NCBI GenBank assembly: GCA_025499625.1
Contig: JAFMVD010000041.1
Span: 1-55,924, forward strand
DNA: 55,924 bases
Reading direction: 5' to 3'
Source of the DNA: Carboxylicivirga fragile
GTDB lineage: Bacteria > Bacteroidota > Bacteroidia > Bacteroidales > Marinilabiliaceae
The notes beneath the pieces were generated by a model. The model was not told the DNA's origin. It worked only from the letters and a program-made list of their open reading frames with translations, and did not search any database. Positions within the stretch are counted from its first letter, which is position 1, and every line of letters begins with the position of its first letter. The translations under genes and the position numbers were made by a program. This document shows positions 46,031 to 55,743 of the stretch, piece after piece.

Positions 46031-48187
46031 ATGCGACCAAAATTTAATAACATAGATTTCAAAACCAAGCCATGTGGTGTCAAAGATGCCAAAGCTTGGG
46101 AACAAAAACATGGGGTAAAGAAGGACTGGGTAACCCCAGAACAGATTCCTGTGAAACCAGTTTATAGCAAAGAAGACCTTGAGGGAATGGAGCATTTGAA
46201 TTATGCTTCGGGTTTACCTCCATACTTACGCGGCCCATACTCAGGTATGTACGCCATGCGTCCTTGGACCATTCGTCAGTATGCTGGTTTCTCTACTGCT
46301 GAAGAATCAAATGCATTCTACAAACGTAACTTGGCTTCGGGTCAGAAAGGTTTGTCTGTTGCGTTTGACTTGGCTACTCACCGTGGTTATGATTCAGATC
46401 ATAAACGTGTTGAAGGTGATGTAGGTAAAGCTGGTGTGGCTATCGATTCAATCCTTGATATGAACGTTTTGTTTGATGGTATTCCATTGGATAAAATGTC
46501 AGTATCAATGACAATGAACGGTGCTGTATTGCCAGTATTGGCATTCTATATTGTTGCCGGATTAGAGCAAGGTGCTACTTTAGAGCAGCTATCAGGTACT
46601 ATCCAAAACGATATTTTGAAAGAATTCATGGTGCGTAACACATACATCTACCCACCTAAATTCTCGATGAAAGTGATTGCTGATATTTTCGAATACACAT
46701 CACAAAAAATGCCTAAGTTCAACTCAATCTCTATCTCAGGATACCACATGCAAGAAGCAGGTGCTACCGCTGATATTGAGTTAGCATATACTTTGGCTGA
46801 TGGATTGGAATACCTACGTGCAGGTACCGAAGCAGGATTGGACATTGATGCATTTGCACCTCGTCTTTCTTTCTTCTGGGCTATTGGAATGAACCATTTC
46901 ATGGAGATTGCCAAGATGCGTGCCGGACGTATGTTATGGGCGAAGATTGTTAATAAATTCAACCCTAAAAATCCTAAGTCGCTTGCCTTACGTACGCACT
47001 CACAGACTTCAGGATGGTCATTAACTGAGCAAGATCCTTTCAACAATGTTGGACGTACTTGTGTTGAGGCCATGGCTGCTACAATCGGTGGAACTCAATC
47101 GTTACACACTAACGCATTGGATGAGGCAATTGCATTACCTACTGATTTCTCTGCACGTATTGCTCGTAATACACAGATTTATATTCAGGACGAAACGCAA
47201 ATTTGTAAAGGTGTTGACCCTTGGGCTGGTTCATACTACGTAGAGTCATTAACCAAAGAATTGGTTGACAAAGCATGGGCGCACATCGAAGAGATTGAGT
47301 CATTAGGTGGAATGGCTAAAGCCATTGAGTCAGGTATCCCAAAAATGCGTATCGAAGAAGCGGCTGCTCGTACTCAGGCTAAAATTGATAGCCAGACACA
47401 AACAATTGTGGGTACTAACAAATACCGTCTTGATAAGGAAGATCCAATCGACATCTTAGATGTGGATAACATGGAAGTTCGTCGTTCTCAGATCGAGCGT
47501 TTGGAAAAATTACGTGCTAACCGTAACGAAGCCGAAGTTCAAGCTTCATTAGAGGCGATTACAAAAGCAGTTGAAACAGGTAAGGGCAACCTTCTTGAAT
47601 TAGCTGTTGATGCTGCTCAAAAACGTGCTTCATTGGGAGAGATTTCTGATGCATGTGAGAAGATTGTTGGTAGATATAACGCAGTAATTAGATCAATCAA
47701 AGGAGTGTATAGCGCAGAAGCAGCAGACGATAAAGAGTTTGCAAAAGCAACAAACTTAGCAAAACAATTTGCTGAGAAAGAAGGACGTCAACCTCGTATC
47801 ATGATCGCTAAAATGGGTCAGGATGGACACGATCGTGGAGCTAAAGTAGTAGCAACAGGTTACGCTGATATCGGTTTTGATGTGGATATGGGACCATTGT
47901 TCCAAACTCCTGCAGAAGCGGCTAAGCAAGCTGTTGAAAACGATGTTCACGTTGTGGGTGTTTCTTCACTAGCTGCCGGTCACAAGACCTTGGTTCCTCA
48001 AATTATCGCTGAGCTTAAGGCTCTAGGTCGTGAGGACATTATGGTGATTTGTGGTGGTGTTATTCCAGCTCAGGATTATGATTTCCTTTACAAGGCTGGT
48101 GCTGTGGCTATCTTTGGCCCTGGTACTTCAGTTGCTAAAGCAGGATCAGATATTCTTAACTTGTTAATTGAGCAAGCTGCTGAGTAG
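46031..48187 (+). CDS. mutB: Methylmalonyl-CoA mutase large subunit MutB
   Basis: Catalytic alpha chain, 718 residues, of the adenosylcobalamin-dependent mutase that interconverts methylmalonyl-CoA and succinyl-CoA. The N-terminal TIM barrel has [42 protein letters not shown], and the substrate-binding [42 protein letters not shown] is the barrel strand near the active site. The C-terminal B12 domain contains [14 protein letters not shown] with the cobalt ligand H600 in DxHxxG, followed by [15 protein letters not shown] and [12 protein letters not shown]. Second gene of the mut operon. Some such enzymes are named ScpA. Confidence 0.97.
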   Translation: MRPKFNNIDFKTKPCGVKDAKAWEQKHGVKKDWVTPEQIPVKPVYSKEDLEGMEHLNYASGLPPYLRGPYSGMYAMRPWTIRQYAGFSTAEESNAFYKRNLASGQKGLSVAFDLATHRGYDSDHKRVEGDVGKAGVAIDSILDMNVLFDGIPLDKMSVSMTMNGAVLPVLAFYIVAGLEQGATLEQLSGTIQNDILKEFMVRNTYIYPPKFSMKVIADIFEYTSQKMPKFNSISISGYHMQEAGATADIELAYTLADGLEYLRAGTEAGLDIDAFAPRLSFFWAIGMNHFMEIAKMRAGRMLWAKIVNKFNPKNPKSLALRTHSQTSGWSLTEQDPFNNVGRTCVEAMAATIGGTQSLHTNALDEAIALPTDFSARIARNTQIYIQDETQICKGVDPWAGSYYVESLTKELVDKAWAHIEEIESLGGMAKAIESGIPKMRIEEAAARTQAKIDSQTQTIVGTNKYRLDKEDPIDILDVDNMEVRRSQIERLEKLRANRNEAEVQASLEAITKAVETGKGNLLELAVDAAQKRASLGEISDACEKIVGRYNAVIRSIKGVYSAEAADDKEFAKATNLAKQFAEKEGRQPRIMIAKMGQDGHDRGAKVVATGYADIGFDVDMGPLFQTPAEAAKQAVENDVHVVGVSSLAAGHKTLVPQIIAELKALGREDIMVICGGVIPAQDYDFLYKAGAVAIFGPGTSVAKAGSDILNLLIEQAAE

Positions 48188-48195
48188 TTAAAAAA

Positions 48196-48220
48196 GTGCA
48201 CGGTGCATTGTGCACAGTGC
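48196..48220. repeat. Tandem 7-mers GTGCNNN after mutB
   Basis: Four consecutive 7-mers, GTGCACG, GTGCATT, GTGCACA and a partial GTGC, start 8 bases after the mutB stop. It resembles in style the 7-mer array between larE and larB and the 8-mer arrays around the GxxExxY gene. Confidence 0.65.
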
Positions 48221-48233
48221 TTTTAGATATTAG

Positions 48234-48265
48234 AAAGCCATCCTGAGCAATCGGGATGGCTTTTT
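48234..48265 (+). terminator. Terminator of the mut operon
   Basis: AAAGCCATCC (48234-48243) pairs with GGATGGCTTT (48254-48263), a 10-bp perfect stem with a 10-base loop and a T run after. It lies about 45 bases past the mutB stop. Confidence 0.85.
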
Positions 48266-48353
48266 GTTTTCACACGGAGATGTAGAGTATTATTTTGTAA
48301 AACCTAAAAAACCATTATCTTAGTAATAAGATATAAACCAAGCCTATACAAAC

Positions 48354-49475
48354 ATGCTAATCCAGTTAATAAATTCAATTAAACCCTTTCTATTTATTCT
48401 TATCCTTATTTTATCATCCTGTTCAAAAGATGAAGAAGGCATTAGGGAAGATAATATTAAAGAGAGTACCAAGAGAGAAATTGAATGGACAACACAACTA
48501 ACCTTTAATGGTAAAGATACCAGACCACTATCGATTACAGAAATAAAAAACCAAGGCTACCTTATCTTGCGTAGATCGGCTAATATCGGTAATATGGGTA
48601 GTTATGCATCCTTGTCTTTTATCGACACCGAAGGCAACGAAATCTGGAATAGTGACTATGAAGATCTGAGAGGTTCAGTAACAAGTAATTTAGTTTCATT
48701 TGGCAATAATTACGCATTCTTTACTGGGTATGAGGTAGTAGTTGTTGATATCAATGGGAATATTATTAAGGCAATTGACACGGCTTTGCTTAGCGGTAAT
48801 TATGAACTATCCGGTAATTGTGGTCTAAAAAGTGTTAGCGATGGTTTGCTTTTATTTACTTTAGGTGGGGGGTATATTGCCAAAATAAACCAATCCGGTG
48901 AAATTGTTTGGAACAACGTTTACAATAAAATGATTTCCGATGCAACTGAGTATTTAAATGGGAAATACATTTTTACAACCGCTTTCAATTATAGTGAAAG
49001 TGGTTATGGTACCTTTTTTATTAATAGTGAAGGTGAATATACTGATTCATTGACAACAAACGGAATGTTGATATCAGTTGACACTAATCAAAATCTATTC
49101 CTTTTTGATTATACAGATAGATCCGAATATTATCGAATAAAGCTAAGGAAAACAAGCTTAAATGGGGAAGAACAAACGAGCTATGAATATGAGCACCCTG
49201 CTCATTTATACTGTGGACAACATATTTACCCAAAGAATAATTTATTCTCATTTATAGGCTCGACCGGAATACACATTATCAATTATTCAGATGACAATGA
49301 AGAAATTCACGAATATAAATGTGGTAGTATTAAAACTAGTGTAGATACGCAGAATTGGAATAGGGCATGGTTTGGTTTAACACCAACCTTTGATGGTGGT
49401 TTTATTGTAGCTCGAAAAGCTGTTCAGGAAAACTCATCAGGTAACAGCGTTATTGTTATCAATAAGTATAAATAA
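48354..49475 (+). CDS. Lipoprotein of unknown function, propeller-like
   Basis: 373-residue lipoprotein (IKPFLFILILILSSCSK, then an acidic KDEEGIRED linker). I do not recognise a named family. The body has regularly spaced blade-like strands (GNEIWNSDYE, VVVDINGNIIKAIDT, YIAKINQSGEIVWNNVY, YGTFFINSEGEYTDS, GGFIVARKAV), which suggest a beta-propeller of PQQ/WD40-like sort. Such proteins are common as surface-exposed binding scaffolds in Bacteroidota. Monocistronic. Confidence 0.7.
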   Translation: MLIQLINSIKPFLFILILILSSCSKDEEGIREDNIKESTKREIEWTTQLTFNGKDTRPLSITEIKNQGYLILRRSANIGNMGSYASLSFIDTEGNEIWNSDYEDLRGSVTSNLVSFGNNYAFFTGYEVVVVDINGNIIKAIDTALLSGNYELSGNCGLKSVSDGLLLFTLGGGYIAKINQSGEIVWNNVYNKMISDATEYLNGKYIFTTAFNYSESGYGTFFINSEGEYTDSLTTNGMLISVDTNQNLFLFDYTDRSEYYRIKLRKTSLNGEEQTSYEYEHPAHLYCGQHIYPKNNLFSFIGSTGIHIINYSDDNEEIHEYKCGSIKTSVDTQNWNRAWFGLTPTFDGGFIVARKAVQENSSGNSVIVINKYK

Positions 49476-49588
49476 TTAACAGCTCCTTGTCAGTAATTTT
49501 GAAATTAGGATGGCTTTTTCCATATGTAAATAAGCTAAGTTTAATGCAAACAACAAAATAAACAAGAACCCACTAGAAATCATTTAAC

Positions 49589-49987
49589 CTACTCCTTGTC
49601 TCTTTGCTCATAAAAGCTTAAACGTTCTAAATCATTTTTAAATCGTTCGAGAAGATCTTTTGAGAAAGAGCTAATTATCTTACTTTCATCTGCATCAACA
49701 CCATTTGATGCCTCGGCAATAACATTCATCGCTTTAATAAACTCCTCGTACTGTGGAGCCGGGCCGTAACTGTGGCAAAAATTAATCACCTTATTATATA
49801 TTTCTTCAACCGACGAATCTTTCGACGCTTCATATTCAAACGACCATAGAATATCAGATCCCCAACTATGATTGCTGAGTAAATTCTTGAGCGCATCCTT
49901 CTCTTCTTTTTGAATCACACCATCTGCTTTTGCGATGGCATAAAGTAACTCACCCAGCACTTCGTATAATCTATCAACTTGCTTCAT
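49589..49987 (-). CDS. TerB-like protein
   Basis: 132-residue cytosolic protein of the TerB/DjlA-N-like helical fold. ELLYAIAKADGVIQKEEKDALKNLLSNHSWG is the signature helix pair with the acidic metal-type loop (KADGVIQKEE), and NVIAEASNGVDADESKIISSF repeats it in the second half. TerB is linked to tellurite and stress responses, but single TerB-fold proteins like this one occur widely. No other ter gene is nearby, so tellurite resistance is not supported. Monocistronic, minus strand. Confidence 0.8.
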   Translation of the reverse strand: MKQVDRLYEVLGELLYAIAKADGVIQKEEKDALKNLLSNHSWGSDILWSFEYEASKDSSVEEIYNKVINFCHSYGPAPQYEEFIKAMNVIAEASNGVDADESKIISSFSKDLLERFKNDLERLSFYEQRDKE

Positions 49988-50100
49988 ATTCTTCTATATG
50001 ATTTTTGTTTGAAGGTACCTAATTTCATTAAAATACAAAGCAATACATTTCATAACAATTATCCTATCTTGCAACTTTCTAACCTAAACCAAACTTGTTT

Positions 50101-50658
50101 ATGAAAAATGCAATCTGTCTTATTGCACTTATCTTTCTGTCCGTTAGTGCAATTGCTCAGAAAAAAGAGATTAGTTTTAGCTACTCACCACTATCAGCTT
50201 ATCGACTAGGACATGTCACTCAAGAAGGCCTTAATGAAACAAATCATTTTGTTTTAGGAGCCATTAATTTTGATTATTACAGTTATTTAAATAGCTGGTT
50301 AAAAGTCGGCGTAAATGTAATGTACGATTATGAAAAAGAGGAAGGAACTTTTAACAGTTACTACTATCAAACCGACAACTACGAATTGACCAATAGTGTT
50401 TGGGTTATAGCCCCTCAAGTTGATTTTGAATACCTCCACAATCCAGCATTTAAATTAAGTAGTGGCTTAAGTTTAGGGTATACCACAGTTAATAGTAGTG
50501 CCTCTACCTCGGTAATAAAGGATCACGCCATGAAAAATGGTTTTATATTTCACATTAACCTTATTAGTTTCCGATGGGGCAGAACAAGAGGTTTATGCGG
50601 ATATATGGGGCTTGGACACAAAGGTTTTTTGGGACTTGGTTATTTTGCATATATATAA
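50101..50658 (+). CDS. Small outer-membrane beta-barrel-like protein
   Basis: About 185 residues, signal peptide MKNAICLIALIFLSVSAIAQ. I use the ATG at 50101; a TTG two codons upstream is unlikely. The body has alternating aromatic strands (EISFSYSPLSAYRL, INFDYYSYLNSWLKVGVNVMYDYE, VWVIAPQVDFEYL, KLSSGLSLGYTTV, FIFHINLISFRWG, GYMGLGHKGFLGLGYFAYI), the pattern of an eight-strand outer-membrane barrel. No specific family recognised. Monocistronic. Confidence 0.7.
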   Translation: MKNAICLIALIFLSVSAIAQKKEISFSYSPLSAYRLGHVTQEGLNETNHFVLGAINFDYYSYLNSWLKVGVNVMYDYEKEEGTFNSYYYQTDNYELTNSVWVIAPQVDFEYLHNPAFKLSSGLSLGYTTVNSSASTSVIKDHAMKNGFIFHINLISFRWGRTRGLCGYMGLGHKGFLGLGYFAYI

Positions 50659-50768
50659 CCAGTAGAATTTCTTTAATAAGCTCTGAGTTACGACACGCCT
50701 AAATCGCTTAGCTTAGAATTGTTATTTAGATATGCCGTTGGGGCAAACCTTTGAGAATTGTTGGGTAC

Positions 50769-50805
50769 AAAAAAAAGCGGAAGGAATGATACCGACCGCT
50801 TTTTT
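50769..50805 (-). terminator. Terminator of the TonB receptor operon
   Basis: AAAAAAGCGG (50771-50780) pairs with CCGCTTTTTT (50796-50805), with extra T/A tracts. It lies about 25 bases after the stop of the minus-strand beta-helix lipoprotein gene. Confidence 0.8.
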
Positions 50806-50828
50806 GTGTTTAAATAATTACTAAAATC

Positions 50829-52811
50829 TTACAAAGTAGCTTCGATCCAGCTCCATCCTGAGATGTCAACTTTAGCAGCATCTTTACCTGAGTTAAGTGT
50901 ATACTTCTTAGTTTCTCCCGAAATTAAAGTAGCATCTGCAGCATCACCATCAATCTGTACATTTGCCACGTCACCACCATCTTTCATATCTAAATCAACA
51001 GTGTATCCATCCAAGTGTAATCCTGTAATAGTTGCACCTGAAGTACTTTTGAACTGTAATGCTGTACCTGAAGTAGTACAAATAGCTGTTACATTAGTGA
51101 ACATTGGATTACCATTCACTTTATCACCTTCAAAAGCAGTTGAGAAACCTTCGATTGTATGTGAAATGTAAGTGTTTTCAACTTTACCATTCCATCCTTC
51201 AGTCCAATCTACAGAATCATCTTCGTTGTTCTCTAGGTAGATGTTTGTTACTTCAGCAGCACCGCCAAAGAATTCAACACCATCATCAGCACCATTGATT
51301 ACAGCAATGTTTTCAAATGTTGTTTCTGATCCAACAGCATATAATGATACACCATTGTACTGTGATTCTTCGTTAATTTGAGCACCAGTACCTTTAATTA
51401 CCAAGTATGTTACGCTACCTGAATCATCGGCATTATCAGTTCCACCATATTTGAAACCACCAACTTCAGCTTCTACATTTGTACCTGCCGTTGTTACACC
51501 TTTACCACAGATGGTTAATCCACCCCAGTCGCCTGGTATTCCTTTATCCGAAGCTATTACAACTGGTAATTCTGATGTTCCATCTATGTTAATTGTACCA
51601 CCCATTAAAACAGCTAAATAAACCTCAGTACCACCCGCATCAGCATGAATCTTAGTTCCTGCTGGAATAGTTAATGAAGCACCGTCTTGTACAATGTATG
51701 CACCTGTTAATCGGTATTGTTTACTGGCATCTAATGTAACATCAGTTGTTACGTTTCCTTCTAATTCAACTATCTCAACAACCTCAGCATCAACCCAAGT
51801 CCATCCTGATGGATCAACTGTTGCAGGACCGTTATAGCTATTTGCCGGATCAGCTGTTTCGCCTTCTATAATCACATTATTAAGCGAGCCATCGTCTTTC
51901 ATGTCAACGCTAGTTGCATAGCCTTTAAGCGAAAGACCTGTAATAGTAGCACCTGATTCTAGTTTGAATTGGAGTGCTGTTCCACCAGTTGTAGAAACTG
52001 CAGTTAAGTTAACCAACTTAGGATTGTTATTTACCTTGTCAGCTTCAACTACTGTCGAGAAACCTTCGATAGTATGCTCTACATAAGCGTCAGTTACAGT
52101 ACCGCTCCATCCTTCAGTCCAGTCAATAGCATCATCTTCGTTGTTTTGTAAGAATAATGTACTAACCGATACAGTTCCACCAAAGAACTCAACACCATCG
52201 TCAGCACCATTAATGACAGCTACATTTTCAACAGTTGTACCTGATCCAACTGCATAAAACGAAATACCATTATACTGAGAATCGTTGTTTATTTGTGCAC
52301 CAGTTCCTTTAATTACCAAGTATTTAATTGAACCAGAGTCATCCATATTATCTGTTCCTCCATATTTAAAGTCTCCAACTTCAGCGGTTGCATCTTCACC
52401 TGCAGTTGTTACAGCTTTACCACAAATAGTTAAGCCGCCCCAGTCGCCTGGTGTGGCAGATGCTGAAGACATTACAACAGGTAGTGCAGATGTTCCATCA
52501 ATGTTAATTTTACCACCCATCAATACAGCTAAGTACACTTCTGTTCCGCCGGATTTAGCAACAATCTGTGTTCCTGCTTCTACTGTTAAAGTTACTCCGT
52601 CACTTACCATAAAAGCACCATCTAAGCTATATTGCATTGATGACTTCAATGTATAATCTTCTAGTAGCAAACCTTCCATGATTCCCTTTCCCAAGTTGTC
52701 AATAACATCTTGACCTGGTGTTGGAGTAGGATCATCATCATCGCTACAGCTAGTTAGAATTGGCGCTGCCAATAATGCTAATGTGAATAGTCTAATTAGT
52801 AAATTTTTCAT
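50829..52811 (-). CDS. Lipoprotein with duplicated beta-helix domain, linked to a TonB receptor
   Basis: 660-residue lipoprotein (signal ends ILTSC, then a DDDD acidic stretch). It has two copies of a right-handed beta-helix-like module of about 300 residues. Matching segments are TQIVAKSGGTEVYLAVLMGG and TKIHADAGGTEVYLAVLMGG, GDWGGLTICGK in both, DDGVEFFGG in both, and HTIEGFST in both. The repeats GGTDNxDDSGS and NNEDDxxDWTEGW are acidic and may bind metal. No catalytic motif is seen. Second gene of an operon with a TonB receptor, 33 bases after its stop, so it may act as the surface ligand-binding partner (in place of SusD). Ligand unknown. Confidence 0.85.
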   Translation of the reverse strand: MKNLLIRLFTLALLAAPILTSCSDDDDPTPTPGQDVIDNLGKGIMEGLLLEDYTLKSSMQYSLDGAFMVSDGVTLTVEAGTQIVAKSGGTEVYLAVLMGGKINIDGTSALPVVMSSASATPGDWGGLTICGKAVTTAGEDATAEVGDFKYGGTDNMDDSGSIKYLVIKGTGAQINNDSQYNGISFYAVGSGTTVENVAVINGADDGVEFFGGTVSVSTLFLQNNEDDAIDWTEGWSGTVTDAYVEHTIEGFSTVVEADKVNNNPKLVNLTAVSTTGGTALQFKLESGATITGLSLKGYATSVDMKDDGSLNNVIIEGETADPANSYNGPATVDPSGWTWVDAEVVEIVELEGNVTTDVTLDASKQYRLTGAYIVQDGASLTIPAGTKIHADAGGTEVYLAVLMGGTINIDGTSELPVVIASDKGIPGDWGGLTICGKGVTTAGTNVEAEVGGFKYGGTDNADDSGSVTYLVIKGTGAQINEESQYNGVSLYAVGSETTFENIAVINGADDGVEFFGGAAEVTNIYLENNEDDSVDWTEGWNGKVENTYISHTIEGFSTAFEGDKVNGNPMFTNVTAICTTSGTALQFKSTSGATITGLHLDGYTVDLDMKDGGDVANVQIDGDAADATLISGETKKYTLNSGKDAAKVDISGWSWIEATL

Positions 52812-52844
52812 CGTTATCGTTTTTAGGATAATTTATTAGTTGTT

Positions 52845-55607
52845 TTAATTTAAATCGATATTAATTCCAAGGCTTAATTGAAGACCTTTCTTATATGAGC
52901 TCACAACTTCCGTTGTAGTTGGATCATCATTTATTGGTTCAATTACTTGGGTTTGTTTAATGTTTGGATTAAGTAGGTTTTTACCTGTGAATTTAAGTGA
53001 TACTCTATTTGATATTTTTTTGCTTAGCACTAGGTCAAGTGTCACAAATCCTTTTTCAATAATTTCGTTATTAAATAGGGAGGAACTGTTTACTTTATCT
53101 TCAGGTGCACCCAAAGCAAATACCTTATCGGATGAATAATTTCCTGAAAGCGTAGCCATGAAACCTTTTGCTTTATTATCGGCATAACTCAATGCCCCGT
53201 TAAAAATGAACTCTGAAGCTCCTTCAATATTAGCTTCTGTTTTATTATTGTATTGGAAGTCTTCTAATAAATCTTGACTAAACCACATTCTAGTGGCATT
53301 AAGCGACAGGTTTAAACTTGGTATTTCAGATTCTGTTGCTTTTATAAGGTCAAGTCTGGTCTCTACTTCAAGGCCATACACAGTAGCTTGTTCGCCTGTA
53401 TTAGCAAAGTAGAAGTAACCCGATGACCCTCTTGTTTGAGCGCGGTTTATTGGGTCGTTAATTTGCTTGTAGAAACCAGTAGCTGAAAACAACTGACCAG
53501 CACTTGGGTACATTTCCCATTTAAGGTCGAAGTTGTAATTCTGTGAGCTCTTGAGGTCTGGGTTACCTTTTGTTACCCGTCCTGTTGGAGATACATACTC
53601 GAATGGAGCAATTTCTTTAAATTCAGGCAATGTTACTGTTTTACTTGCCGCCAAGCGAAAGGCGCTCTTTTCGTTGATTTGATATTTAAAGTTGATAGCA
53701 GGTAAAACATTGTTGTAGCTATTTGATGTTCCACCAATTCTTGCGCCGTTTGGTCCCTGGTAGTTAGCTACATCCCAATTCACATCGAGTTGATTCATTT
53801 CGTAACGAGCTCCAACATTACCAGAAACCTTATTCACATCAAATCCGAAGCTTGCAAATCCTGCAAATACCAATAGTTTACCATCATATAAATCAGGTAC
53901 ACCATCTCTAATACGAAGTGTTCCATCTTCGTATAAACTCTCATCAAGTAAGACTTCATCTACGTTATCAACAGATTCAACTGACACTCCACGACCAAGA
54001 ACACCTACAGCTTTTGAGTTAAAGTCTCTTTGTTTTTGGCGGAAGTTAGCACCAAAATCAACTTTCAGCTTTTTATATTCTTCATCTACAAATTTATACT
54101 CATCAGTGATATATCCATTAAGTTCGGCATCTTCAATGTTTTGTAGTGATTTCTTTTGCTGGTAATCGCCTACGTAAGCAAATGCAAAACGATTATCGTC
54201 AACAATGTTACCTTGGTTTCTAATTCGGTTAGGCTCTTCGGCATGTACAGTATTGTATCCTAAACCCCATTTCAATAAGTTCTTATCATTAAAACTATGG
54301 CGACCCAATAATTGATTAATGAATAAAGTAGTTTGTTTAAGGTTCTGATCTCTCACAAAAGCATTTTCTTCTTGTGGATCCTGATCATATTGAAAGCCTT
54401 CACCATTTCTTCCACTTTCGTATAAGTTATCAGTTGTTTTATGAACAAATAAACTATTGAAGTTAATGCTGTGGTTTGTATTGATGTCGTAAACAAAATT
54501 CAATAAACCAGTAGTGTTATATTCTGTTTCAAATTCTTCAACGTCGGAATAACTTGTGTTTAGAACGTTTGAGCGATAAGCTTTAAATAAACCAGTGCGG
54601 TATTCAGATGAGACTGACTGCGATATAGTACCAAAAATAGAGAGGTCCTTATCGAACAATTTCACTTTTTTACCCCCAAGAATTGAAACGCCATAATTTA
54701 AAGGAACGCTCTTTCTGTTTGTATTCCAGCTTTGCTTTTGAACTGCATCAATAGTACTGTAAGGAGCTGAATAATAACCTAAGGTTTGATCGCCAAAATT
54801 CTGAGTGGTTTTGAAATTACTAAACACGCCGTTTGTAAATACATTTGTGTTAGCACCACCCTTGATACCTAATGTTACCTTTTCGGTATATGCTTTGGAA
54901 GTGATATCAACAGCACCTGAAGTTAAATCACCATAGTTAGCTACAGTGTAAGTTTTGCTAACACCAATATTTTGTATTACGTCCGTTGAGAATAAGTCTA
55001 AGTCTATGTTTTTACGTTCAACATCATCTGAAGGAATAGGTAGACCATTCATCGTAGTAGTTAAGTATCTATCTCCAAGCCCTCTTATGAATACATCACC
55101 AGTAGCATCGTTCATTGAAACACCAGATATTTTTCCAGTGGCATCTTCGGCATCCGAAATGCCTAATGCCGACATACGCTTAGCACCTATGCTTTCTTTA
55201 ATGACAGATGCTTTCTTTTGCTCAAGCATCAAAAAGTTCTCCGATTCACGATTGGCCTTGGCAACCACTGTTACCTCATCCAAATCCATCTCAGCAGATC
55301 CTAATTGAAAGTCTAGTACAGTTGGTTCGCCTTCTTTAATAACAACACCTTCCTTTAACTGAGGCTCGTACGATATATACTGTACACGTATGTTATAAGT
55401 GCCAGGCTCAAGAGGCGGCATTTCATATTCGCCCATGAAGTTGGTAATAGTACCTACTGTTGTGCCATCTATAACTATAGCTGTTCCAACTAATTCTTCA
55501 CCTGTTTTCGAGTCAGTAATTTTTCCTTTTAATATTCCTGTTTGAGCAGATACCTGTGCAATACATGCCAACAATAGAATACTAATTACAACAATGTTCT
55601 TTTTCAT
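52845..55607 (-). CDS. TonB-dependent outer-membrane receptor
   Basis: 920-residue receptor. I chose the start at 55607, which gives MKKNIVVISILLLACIAQVSAQ as a clean signal peptide; an ATG 18 bases upstream is possible. A CarboxypepD_reg-like domain (GILKGKITDSKTGEELVGTA, about residues 23-110) is followed by a plug (EESIGAKRMSALGISDAEDA-like start, DVFIRGLGDRYLTTTMNGLPIP) and then the barrel (KTVTLPEFKEIAPFEYV, KGNPDLKSSQNYNFDLKWE). This is the SusC-like receptor plan, but no SusD gene follows. First gene of an operon with the duplicated beta-helix lipoprotein. Substrate unknown. Confidence 0.92.
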   Translation of the reverse strand: MKKNIVVISILLLACIAQVSAQTGILKGKITDSKTGEELVGTAIVIDGTTVGTITNFMGEYEMPPLEPGTYNIRVQYISYEPQLKEGVVIKEGEPTVLDFQLGSAEMDLDEVTVVAKANRESENFLMLEQKKASVIKESIGAKRMSALGISDAEDATGKISGVSMNDATGDVFIRGLGDRYLTTTMNGLPIPSDDVERKNIDLDLFSTDVIQNIGVSKTYTVANYGDLTSGAVDITSKAYTEKVTLGIKGGANTNVFTNGVFSNFKTTQNFGDQTLGYYSAPYSTIDAVQKQSWNTNRKSVPLNYGVSILGGKKVKLFDKDLSIFGTISQSVSSEYRTGLFKAYRSNVLNTSYSDVEEFETEYNTTGLLNFVYDINTNHSINFNSLFVHKTTDNLYESGRNGEGFQYDQDPQEENAFVRDQNLKQTTLFINQLLGRHSFNDKNLLKWGLGYNTVHAEEPNRIRNQGNIVDDNRFAFAYVGDYQQKKSLQNIEDAELNGYITDEYKFVDEEYKKLKVDFGANFRQKQRDFNSKAVGVLGRGVSVESVDNVDEVLLDESLYEDGTLRIRDGVPDLYDGKLLVFAGFASFGFDVNKVSGNVGARYEMNQLDVNWDVANYQGPNGARIGGTSNSYNNVLPAINFKYQINEKSAFRLAASKTVTLPEFKEIAPFEYVSPTGRVTKGNPDLKSSQNYNFDLKWEMYPSAGQLFSATGFYKQINDPINRAQTRGSSGYFYFANTGEQATVYGLEVETRLDLIKATESEIPSLNLSLNATRMWFSQDLLEDFQYNNKTEANIEGASEFIFNGALSYADNKAKGFMATLSGNYSSDKVFALGAPEDKVNSSSLFNNEIIEKGFVTLDLVLSKKISNRVSLKFTGKNLLNPNIKQTQVIEPINDDPTTTEVVSSYKKGLQLSLGINIDLN

Positions 55608-55684
55608 CTTTTTCCCATTTTTCATCTGCCTACTTTATGCAGGCGGGGAACGTTTTTTTAACCATCCTTGTGTGTGTTCTGATT

Positions 55685-55704
55685 AAAATGAAACGTTTCG
55701 TTTT
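55685..55704. promoter_or_regulatory. 20-bp near-palindrome, LacI-type operator candidate
   Basis: AAAATGAAACGTTTCGTTTT is self-complementary at all but one pair, around the perfect core GAAACGTTTC. The central CG and size fit LacI/GalR-family operators. It lies downstream of the putative -7 element and upstream of the TonB receptor start, where a repressor would block elongation or initiation. Confidence 0.5.
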
Positions 55705-55735
55705 TCCCTCTCAATAATTCAAATAATTACAAGGG

Positions 55736-55743
55736 CAAATGTA
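55736..55743 (-). promoter_or_regulatory. Candidate -7 element of the TonB receptor operon
   Basis: Minus strand TACATTTG, a perfect TAnnTTTG, about 130 bases upstream of the receptor start at 55607. No -33 TTTG at standard spacing is evident. Confidence 0.4.

Noticed and set aside
46648-47073. 141-residue antisense ORF inside mutB
   Set aside because: It is the reverse shadow of a strongly conserved MutB coding region, with no signal, promoter or recognisable domain.
49589-49987. Tellurite-resistance operon
   Set aside because: Only one TerB-fold protein is present, without terA, terC, terD or terZ.
50095-50100. TTG start for the small barrel-like protein
   Set aside because: The ATG at 50101 gives a normal signal peptide (MKNAICLIALIFLSVSAIAQ); the TTG adds only two residues.
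52285-52656. 123-residue antisense ORF inside the beta-helix lipoprotein gene
   Set aside because: It comes from the biased codons of the sense gene and has no recognisable features.
50829-52811. CRISPR-like or DNA-level repeats in the lipoprotein gene
   Set aside because: The repetition is two long diverged protein modules, not short repeats with unique spacers.
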